Position numbers and translations under genes: made by a program. Below the pieces are notes generated by a model. That model was not told the DNA's origin. It saw only the letters and a program-made list of their open reading frames with translations, and searched no databases. This document shows positions 58,522 to 64,000 of a stretch of DNA of 64,000 nucleotides, piece by piece (the first letter of the stretch is position 1; each line of letters starts with the position of its first letter). This stretch comes from CAWAHD01 sp963781785 (GTDB lineage: Bacteria > Planctomycetota > Planctomycetia > Isosphaerales > Isosphaeraceae). Location: positions 248,001 through 312,000 of the forward strand of contig CAWAHD010000001.1 of NCBI GenBank assembly GCA_963781785.1, written 5' to 3'.

Positions 58522-60290
58522 GATTGCCTCGCGGCCGCTCGGGCTTGCCGCCGCTCCAGGCAGTGTGCTTCGTGGCGCTGGCGCGCGGCGCCGGTCTCGG
58601 CCATGATCGCCTCCGACGCCGTTGCTGCGGGAATCAGCTTGGGTCGGCCCTCGCTCCGCCACTTGATCTCCACCGTGCCGTCCTTGAGACCTCGCTCGCC
58701 CACCACAATCCGGAGTGGGATGCCAATCAAGTCGGCGTCCTTGAATTTCACGCCCGGCCGCTGGTCGCGGTCGTCCGTCAAGACATCGATCCCGGCCTTC
58801 GACAACGAATCTTCGAGCGCCAGCGCGTGCTCGAGGACGATCGTGTTCTGGACCTGGAGCGGAACGATCAACACCTGATAGGGAGCCAGGGCCATGGGCC
58901 AGATGATCCCATTGGAATCCGATCCGGCCTCGACAGCGCCGGCGAGGATCCGATTGATGCCGATGCCGTAGCAGCCCATGATCACGTCCGCTTCATTCCC
59001 CTTCTCGTCCAGATAAGTCGCACCCATTGACTTGGAATACTTGGTGCCGAGCTTGAAGACGTGGCCGACTTCCAGGCCGGCCTTGATCTCAAGCTGAGCC
59101 CCGCACCGAGGACAGGGGTCGCCGGCTTCGGCGTTCCGCAGGTCGTGGACCCGCTCCAGCGGAAAGTCACGACCCGGAACAACACCCGTCAAGTGGAGGT
59201 CGACAGCATTGGCCCCGACGACAACCGTCGGCATCGCCGTCAGGGCGCGATCGATCAAAAGCGCGATCTTGATGCCGACCGGACCGAGGAAGCCCATCGG
59301 TGCACCGGTGGCCTTTTCGATTGCGGCCGCGTCGGCCGGGACCACGGCCGACGCCCCGATTGCCCGCCGTAACTTGGCCTCGTTAAGCTCGTGGTCGCCT
59401 CGCAGGAGCACCGCAGTCGGCTGACCGTCGGCCAGGTAGACCAGCAGCTTGGCCGACGCCGATTCGTTGGTCTGGAGGAATTCGCAGACCTCGCGGATCG
59501 TTCGCTTCCGGGGTGTGGATACCCGCTGGTAGGGAGGCGCATCCGCGGGCGGGGTTGACCGTTGAGCGTGCCCGCCGACCTCGGCACGCTCCTGGTTGGC
59601 GGCGTAACCGCACTGAGAGCAGTAAATGACCTTGTCCTCGCCGGTGGAGCACGGCACCATGAACTCGTGGGACGAGTCGCCCCCGATCGGCCCGCTCTCG
59701 GCCTCGACGATGACATACGGAAGCCCACACCGGTCGTAGATCCGGCAATACGCTTCGTACATCGCGTCATAGCTCTGGTTGAGCTGCGCCAGATCGGCCC
59801 CCAGGCTGTACGCGTCCTTCATCAAGAACTCGCGGGTACGGACAATTCCGAACCGGGGACGTGGCTCGTCGCGAAACTTCGTCTGAATCTGGTAGAGGGT
59901 CATCGGCAATTGCTTGTACGATCGGACGAGATCCCTGACCAGATCGGTGATCACTTCCTCGTGAGTCGGCCCGAGCGCCATCTGGTGGTTGCCGCTGATA
60001 GTCAGCTTCATGAGCAAGTCGCCGTAAGCCTCGTACCGCCCCGACTCTTTCCATAGCTCGACGGGCTGAAGGGCCGGCATCAACAGCTCGATCGCGCCCG
60101 CGGCATCCATCTCTTCGCGGACGATCTGGACCACATTGTGGAGCACGCGCAGTCCGAGGGGCATGTAGGTATAGGCCCCAGCGCCAAGCTGGCGAATCAT
60201 GCCCGCTCGCAAGAGGAGAACGTGACTGGGTGCAACGGCGTCCGCCGGTGTTTCCTTGAGCGTCGGAATCAATGCTTGTGACCAGCGCAC
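58518..60290 (-). CDS. proS: Prolyl-tRNA synthetase (bacterial type)
   Basis: 590 residues from GTG 60290 (RWSQALIPTLKE). Class II motif 1 lies around GLRVLHNVVQIVREEMDAAG and motif 2 around TKFRDEPRPRFGIVRTREFLMKDAYS. The editing (INS) domain runs from about residue 220 to 400 (TRKR-like start, then LLVYLADGQPTAVLLRGDHE). Motif 3 is GCYGIGINRILAGAVE. The C-terminal anticodon domain is normal (LTDDRDQRPGVKFKDADLIG). Charges tRNA-Pro. Length and order are normal for the bacterial form with editing. Confidence 0.96.
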   Translation of the reverse strand: MRWSQALIPTLKETPADAVAPSHVLLLRAGMIRQLGAGAYTYMPLGLRVLHNVVQIVREEMDAAGAIELLMPALQPVELWKESGRYEAYGDLLMKLTISGNHQMALGPTHEEVITDLVRDLVRSYKQLPMTLYQIQTKFRDEPRPRFGIVRTREFLMKDAYSLGADLAQLNQSYDAMYEAYCRIYDRCGLPYVIVEAESGPIGGDSSHEFMVPCSTGEDKVIYCSQCGYAANQERAEVGGHAQRSTPPADAPPYQRVSTPRKRTIREVCEFLQTNESASAKLLVYLADGQPTAVLLRGDHELNEAKLRRAIGASAVVPADAAAIEKATGAPMGFLGPVGIKIALLIDRALTAMPTVVVGANAVDLHLTGVVPGRDFPLERVHDLRNAEAGDPCPRCGAQLEIKAGLEVGHVFKLGTKYSKSMGATYLDEKGNEADVIMGCYGIGINRILAGAVEAGSDSNGIIWPMALAPYQVLIVPLQVQNTIVLEHALALEDSLSKAGIDVLTDDRDQRPGVKFKDADLIGIPLRIVVGERGLKDGTVEIKWRSEGRPKLIPAATASEAIMAETGAARQRHEAHCLERRQARAAARQS

Positions 60291-60679
60291 GTGTCCATGC
60301 CTCCTGGAGCCAGCGCGGAGCGCGTCAACCGACCAAGGTCTCACTTCGGCCGGCCATTCATCTCGAGCGAAAGCGGAACCTCTAATCTATCACATCGATC
60401 ACCAGCGGCGGAGTGCCGTCCCCCGGCACGCCGTGCGCAGCAGAAACGATCATCCAGGCCACATCACGCCGACCGGCGCCGCCCACCTCCCACTTTTTTC
60501 GGCTTGGATGTTGATCGCCTCGGCGAGGAAGGATAGATTATCTCTGTCGGTCGAGACCCGACACACCAATCGGCCGGCTTTCGTGTCGTGCTACCGTGGC
60601 ACGACGGACTAGAGCCTGATCTGGCTCGAGGCTGGTCTCCGGCGAGATCGGGGAGGCTAGAGCGAAAGGAGGTGATCGC

Positions 60680-60712
60680 GTGTGTAGTGAGAACCAGGGG
60701 CGGCTCGCCTAA
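60680..60712 (+). CDS. Possible 10-residue leader peptide with a perfect ribosome site
   Basis: AAAGGAGGTGATC (60665-60677) is fully complementary to the usual 3' end of bacterial 16S rRNA. Seven bases after GGAGG a GTG opens a 10-codon frame (MCSENQGRLA) ending TAA at 60710-60712, where the first hairpin begins. A second frame from GTG 60687 would give about 33 residues. Translation is not shown; no Trp, Phe or Tyr codons are present, which argues against a classical aromatic attenuator. Confidence 0.35.
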   Translation: MCSENQGRLA

Positions 60713-61021
60713 CGGCAGCCGACGGGTTACCCGTCGGGCAGCCGCGCTTCTTGACCATAACTTTACGGTTGGGATCGACCGGGTCTGACCCGGTTCGGTC
60801 GTCAGATCCGGTCGTATCCTTCAACCGTAAGCTTTGTGATTTGGGCTTTGTGTATCGGAGCGATTTGCGTTGGCGCGATTCCTCGCAGCATCCGGTTTCG
60901 GTTTCTCCGCCGATGGCGGTTGGCGCTGGTCTTGGTGCTTTACCAAATCCGCGACAGGTCGCCGGGCCGAGGACGGAAGATCCGTATAGCTTCCAACTCG
61001 ATTTCTCGAAGAATACACTCC

Positions 61022-61061
61022 AAGCCCCGGGACCTGACGCAAGGTCCCGGGGCTTTTTTTT
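61022..61061 (+). terminator. Strong Rho-independent terminator before aroF
   Basis: A perfect 13-bp stem AAGCCCCGGGACC / GGTCCCGGGGCTT (61022-61034 and 61043-61055), 8-base loop, and eight T at 54-61. It is 124 bases upstream of the DAHP synthase start, with no protein gene before it on this strand. Confidence 0.95.
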
Positions 61062-61184
61062 GAGCCGCGCTGAACTGGTCTCTCCCGTGAGCCAGCCCAG
61101 ATCATACGGACGGTAACTAGCGAACCGTCGCGTTTCCGAACCCCGCCAACGAGGCATTCTATCCCTAATGGAGGACGATCCACC

Positions 61185-62198
61185 GTGATCGTGGTGATGA
61201 AAGCCGACGCGACAAGTGCCCAGATCGAGCACATGGCAAACCACATCACCGCTCTCGGTATGACGCCGCAGGTCATCCGCGGCACTCACCAGACGGTGAT
61301 CGCGGCGCTCGGAGACGAGCGGCCGGGGCTGACGGAAGTGCTTGAGCCTGGGGAGGGAGTTGAGAAGGTCCTGCCGATCATGGCGCCCTACAAGCGGGCC
61401 TCGTCTGAGTTGAAGCGGGACCGAACTGTAGTCCAGGCATGCGGGCTCGAGGTCGGCGGAGTGAAAGTGGCCGTCATCGCCGGTCCATGCTCGGTCGAGA
61501 ACGAGGAACAGATCGTCCATCTCGCGCGACAGCTCAAGGCGATGGGAGCGACCGGGCTGCGCGGGGGGGCCTACAAGCCTCGCACCAGCCCTTATAGCTT
61601 TCAGGGGCACAAAGAGCTGGGACTCAGGATGCTCGCCGCTGCCCGTGCTGAGACCGGGCTGGCAATTGTGACCGAGGTCATGGCGCCCGAGCACGTTCCC
61701 ATCGTCGCCGAATTCGCCGACGTGCTTCAGATCGGCGCCCGCAACATGCAGAATTATCAACTCCTTCAGGCAGTCGGTGATTCCGGGAAGCCGGCACTGT
61801 TAAAGCGCGGAATGAGCGCTACGGTCGAAGAGTTCCTGCTGGCCGCCGAGTACATTCTGGATCGCGGGAATCCCAACGTGATGCTCTGTGAACGCGGTAT
61901 CCGCACTTTCGAGGATCACACACGGTTTACGCTGCCGCTGGCCACCGTTCCCTATCTGCACGAAAAGAGCCATTTGCCTGTCGTCGTCGACCCTTCGCAC
62001 GGTACGGGCAAGGCGCGCCTGGTGGTACCGATGGCCCGGTCGGCCATTGCCGCCGGAACCGATGCGATCATGGTCGAGGTCCACGACGACCCTGAGCAAG
62101 CTGTCAGCGACGGCGCCCAGACGATCACCCCCGCGGCCTTCAAGCAGTTGATGGATCAATGCCGGCGCATCGCCGAGGCCGTCGACCGGACCATGTAA
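61185..62198 (+). CDS. aroF: 3-deoxy-7-phosphoheptulonate synthase (DAHP synthase, type I-beta)
   Basis: 337 residues from GTG 61185. The N-terminal ferredoxin-like regulatory domain (VVMKADATSAQIEHMANHIT) is typical of the I-beta class, followed by the KDO8P/DAHP barrel. Key segments are AGPCSVENEEQI, GGAYKPRTSPYSFQGH with the PEP-binding Lys-Pro-Arg, GARNMQNYQLL, and the metal-site DPSHGTG. It condenses PEP and erythrose 4-phosphate, the first step to aromatic amino acids. The N-terminal domain is the usual site of feedback inhibition. Confidence 0.96.
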   Translation: MIVVMKADATSAQIEHMANHITALGMTPQVIRGTHQTVIAALGDERPGLTEVLEPGEGVEKVLPIMAPYKRASSELKRDRTVVQACGLEVGGVKVAVIAGPCSVENEEQIVHLARQLKAMGATGLRGGAYKPRTSPYSFQGHKELGLRMLAAARAETGLAIVTEVMAPEHVPIVAEFADVLQIGARNMQNYQLLQAVGDSGKPALLKRGMSATVEEFLLAAEYILDRGNPNVMLCERGIRTFEDHTRFTLPLATVPYLHEKSHLPVVVDPSHGTGKARLVVPMARSAIAAGTDAIMVEVHDDPEQAVSDGAQTITPAAFKQLMDQCRRIAEAVDRTM

Positions 62199-62251
62199 AC
62201 TGCTTTCGCAGATCTCTCGACACGGGCCGGTTTTATTCTTCTGACCGGAGC

Positions 62252-64000
62252 ATGCGAATGCCGCTGGAACCAGCACCGGTCTTTGATTACGGGTGGCTGA
62301 CCACGAGCTGGGGGCGGCAGCGTCATGCTTTGCGTGGGGTCGTCGGGAGTGCGCTCCTCTTTGGGATGGTGATCGTCAGTGCCTTGATCCAGGCCGCCGA
62401 CAATCCTGTCCGGCAGGAGGATCAAGCTCGCGGTCCAATTGTACTCCGCGACGTGGCGGCTCAAGCCGGCGTCTCATTCCGATTCGAGACCGGGACCCGA
62501 AACAAGCACGACCTCCCCGAAATCATGGGCGGTGGCGTGGCTCTGTTCGATGCCGATGGCGACGGCCTTCTCGATATCTATCTGTGCAACGGGGGGCCGA
62601 TCGAACCGTCGCCGGGAAAACCCGATCCACCGTGCCGGCTCTATCGCAACCGGGGAGGATGGCAATTCGAGGACATCACCGAATCAGCCGGCGCGCCCGG
62701 GCCAAGCTACGCAATGGGGGCTACCGTCGGCGATTACGACGGGGATGGCCGAGCCGACCTGTTCGTGACCGGGTGGCGCGACCAGCGGCTTTATCACGGC
62801 AAGGGCGGCGGCCGATTCGAGGATGTCACCGCCCACACCGGCTTGATCTCGCACCTGTGGAGCACTTCCGCGGCATTTGCCGATCTCGACGGCGATGGCG
62901 ACCAAGATCTCTACGTGGCGAACTACATCGATTATGACCCGAAATTCGCTCCGTACTGCGCTGCCCCCGATGGCCGAAGGGATTATTGTGGGCCGGAGGA
63001 CTTCCCGGCGCAGCGCGACCGCCTCTACCGCAACAACGGTGACGGCACCTTCACAAATTGCTCGCAGCTCGCCGGCATCGACCTGCCCGAGGGACGCGGA
63101 CTGGGGATCTTGATCGCCGAGCTGACTGGTGACAACCGCCCGGATATTTACGTCGCCAACGATGGGACATCGGGTTGGCTCTTTGCCAATCGGGGTCAGC
63201 TCCATTTCGACGAGATCGGCGAGAAGGTGGGCATTGCCTGTGACAGCCAGGGCCTGGCGCTGGCGGGTATGGGCGTTGCCGCGGGCGACCTGACCGGCGA
63301 CGGCCTCGCTGATCTGGTCGTCACCAATTTCTACGACCGCTCGACGATTGCCTATCAGGCCCAAGCGCTTCCCCATGGAATTTTCGTCGATTCGTCGAAC
63401 GAGCTTGGGTTGACAGCGACAACGCGAACCGTCCTTGGCTTCGGGGTCGCGACCGTCGATCTCAACGGCGACGGCCGCGCCGACCTGATCCAGGCGAATG
63501 GCCATGTTCTGGATCGAGCCCGGCTCGGCACTCCTTTCGCGATGCGGCCGACCCTGCTTCACAACACAGGCGGACGATTGCGAGATGTTACCTGCGCGTC
63601 CGGTTCGTGGTTCGCCCGCCCGATTCTGGGCCGTGGCCTCGCTGTTGGAGATCTTGATCGCGACGGCCGTCCGGATGTGGTGGCCTGTGCCCTGGATGCC
63701 CCGGCGGCGTTGTTGTCCAATAATACCAAGTCGGGGCCTTACCTTAACCTGGAACTCCTAGACCGCCACGGCCGGCCGGCCTTTGGTGCCCGCGTCCGCG
63801 TCACGGCCAGTGGCCTCAAGCAGACCGGCGTTCTGGCGGCAGGCGGCAGCTACCTGGCTTCCTCGCAGCCACTGTTGTTTATCGGCCTCGGGTCGGCAGA
63901 ATTCGCCGAACGAATCGAAGTATTGTGGCCGTGGGGGCAGACCGAATCCTGGGCCGAGCCGAGTGTACGCGGGCGCGGCCTGCTTTTGCTCAAGCAGGGA
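62252..64000 (+). CDS. FG-GAP/CRTAC1-family exported protein, 3' end beyond the window
   Basis: The frame opens at ATG 62252 (or 62258) and is still open at base 64000, 583 codons in. A membrane-type N-terminus (VVGSALLFGMVIVSALIQAA) is followed by an ASPIC-type start (FRFETGTRNKHDLPEIMGGG). FG-GAP/VCBS repeats with Ca-binding DxDGDG follow: FDADGDGLLDIYL, DYDGDGRADLF, DLDGDGDQDLYVAN. The UnbV/ASPIC C-terminal domain is starting at the window edge (GARVRVTASGLKQTG, IEVLWPWGQTE). It is probably a seven-bladed propeller on the cell surface. Confidence 0.9.
   Translation, partial: MRMPLEPAPVFDYGWLTTSWGRQRHALRGVVGSALLFGMVIVSALIQAADNPVRQEDQARGPIVLRDVAAQAGVSFRFETGTRNKHDLPEIMGGGVALFDADGDGLLDIYLCNGGPIEPSPGKPDPPCRLYRNRGGWQFEDITESAGAPGPSYAMGATVGDYDGDGRADLFVTGWRDQRLYHGKGGGRFEDVTAHTGLISHLWSTSAAFADLDGDGDQDLYVANYIDYDPKFAPYCAAPDGRRDYCGPEDFPAQRDRLYRNNGDGTFTNCSQLAGIDLPEGRGLGILIAELTGDNRPDIYVANDGTSGWLFANRGQLHFDEIGEKVGIACDSQGLALAGMGVAAGDLTGDGLADLVVTNFYDRSTIAYQAQALPHGIFVDSSNELGLTATTRTVLGFGVATVDLNGDGRADLIQANGHVLDRARLGTPFAMRPTLLHNTGGRLRDVTCASGSWFARPILGRGLAVGDLDRDGRPDVVACALDAPAALLSNNTKSGPYLNLELLDRHGRPAFGARVRVTASGLKQTGVLAAGGSYLASSQPLLFIGLGSAEFAERIEVLWPWGQTESWAEPSVRGRGLLLLKQG

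Larger units (their letters stand above)
60663..61061 (+). ncRNA. Candidate structured RNA / leader upstream of DAHP synthase
   Basis: A region of about 400 bases with strong structure and no protein gene. Hairpin A: CCGACGGG-TTA-CCCGTCGG (60719-60737), enclosed by GCGGCT (60700-60705) with AGCCGC (60740-60745). Hairpin B (60763-60830): TTACGGTTG, GGAT, CGACCGG and TCTGAC pair in order with GTCAGA, CCGGTCG, ATCC and CAACCGTAA, 26 base pairs in all. A third pairing, GATTTGG (60838-60844) with CCAAATC (60943-60949), is possible. The unit ends in an intrinsic terminator. It matches no RNA family I know (not tmRNA, RNase P, SRP or 6S by motif). Confidence 0.55.
60291..61184. other. Divergent intergenic region between proS and aroF
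   Basis: 894 bases. The first 370 hold the proS promoter region and nothing else recognised. From 60663 the structured RNA candidate and its terminator occupy the space. The 123 bases after the terminator hold GGAGG at 61170-61174, the ribosome site for the GTG at 61185. Confidence 0.6.

Noticed and set aside
60663..60680. GGAGGTGATC as part of a 16S rRNA end
   Set aside because: Only 13 bases match the complement of the 16S tail and no rRNA sequence follows on either strand. It is a ribosome binding site.
60663..61061. Structured region as tmRNA, RNase P, SRP or 6S RNA
   Set aside because: I could not find the conserved core motifs of any of these. A GGTGCTTTACCA stretch recalls SRP RNA but the following GGAAGC-type core is absent.
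60657..61760. 367-codon minus-strand frame across the structured region and aroF
   Set aside because: It runs through a terminator and the conserved DAHP synthase in antisense, with no recognisable protein features.

Overview
The window is GC-rich bacterial chromosome, most likely from a planctomycete of the Isosphaeraceae/Gemmataceae type. This is inferred from the gene content: ECF sigma factors paired with membrane Ser/Thr kinases, PQQ-like propellers, FG-GAP/CRTAC1 and G8 secreted proteins, a Tat-exported aldo/keto reductase, and short planctomycete-style secreted proteins. A parAB pair with three parS-type sites (16048, 19461, 23695) suggests a location near the replication origin. No rRNA and no CRISPR array were seen. 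There are four tRNAs (Pro-UGG, Glu-UUC, Arg-UCU, Arg-CCU), all on the minus strand.

Layout. 1-9.6 kb: housekeeping block (dnaG end, rpoD with a strong terminator, zinc-ribbon coiled-coil protein, trxA, trpF, rnc, membrane protein, deoC, rpiA on the opposite strand, a secreted protein). 9.8-20 kb: tRNA-Pro, a histidine-kinase-like gene, parB-parA, pncB, a GT39-type glycosyltransferase, an HDAC-like deacetylase, a DJ-1/PfpI protein, csrA, an ECF sigma factor and three more tRNAs. 20-29 kb: SDR reductase, a Ser/Thr kinase with a long beta-helix-like exterior, a Gly-rich/TPR secreted protein, a methyltransferase and a PQQ dehydrogenase-like protein. 29-33.5 kb: a SET-domain gene divergent from a tightly coupled four-gene operon (lysine 2,3-aminomutase family, two ATP-grasp ligases, GNAT acetyltransferase). 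This operon is the best candidate for an undescribed pathway. 33.7-45.8 kb: accessory region with small membrane and secreted proteins, a Tat aldo/keto reductase, a 2 kb graveyard of truncated antitoxin-like and transposase fragments, and an ECF sigma/kinase pair flanked by two small secreted proteins that share a C-terminal cassette. 45.8-54.7 kb: a nitrilase-type hydrolase, then large exported TPR/FG-GAP, G8 and propeller proteins. 54.6-60.3 kb, minus strand: O-antigen-ligase-like protein, WecA/MraY-type transferase, small membrane protein, proS. 60.3-64 kb: a highly structured non-coding region with its own terminator, then DAHP synthase and an FG-GAP/CRTAC1 protein running off the end.

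Quality note. At least ten otherwise intact genes, including essential ones (dnaG, rpiA), change reading frame once or more. Several of these changes sit at homopolymer runs. I read them mainly as sequence errors of one base rather than as pseudogenes. I give such genes as one feature spanning both frames and mark where the frame changes.
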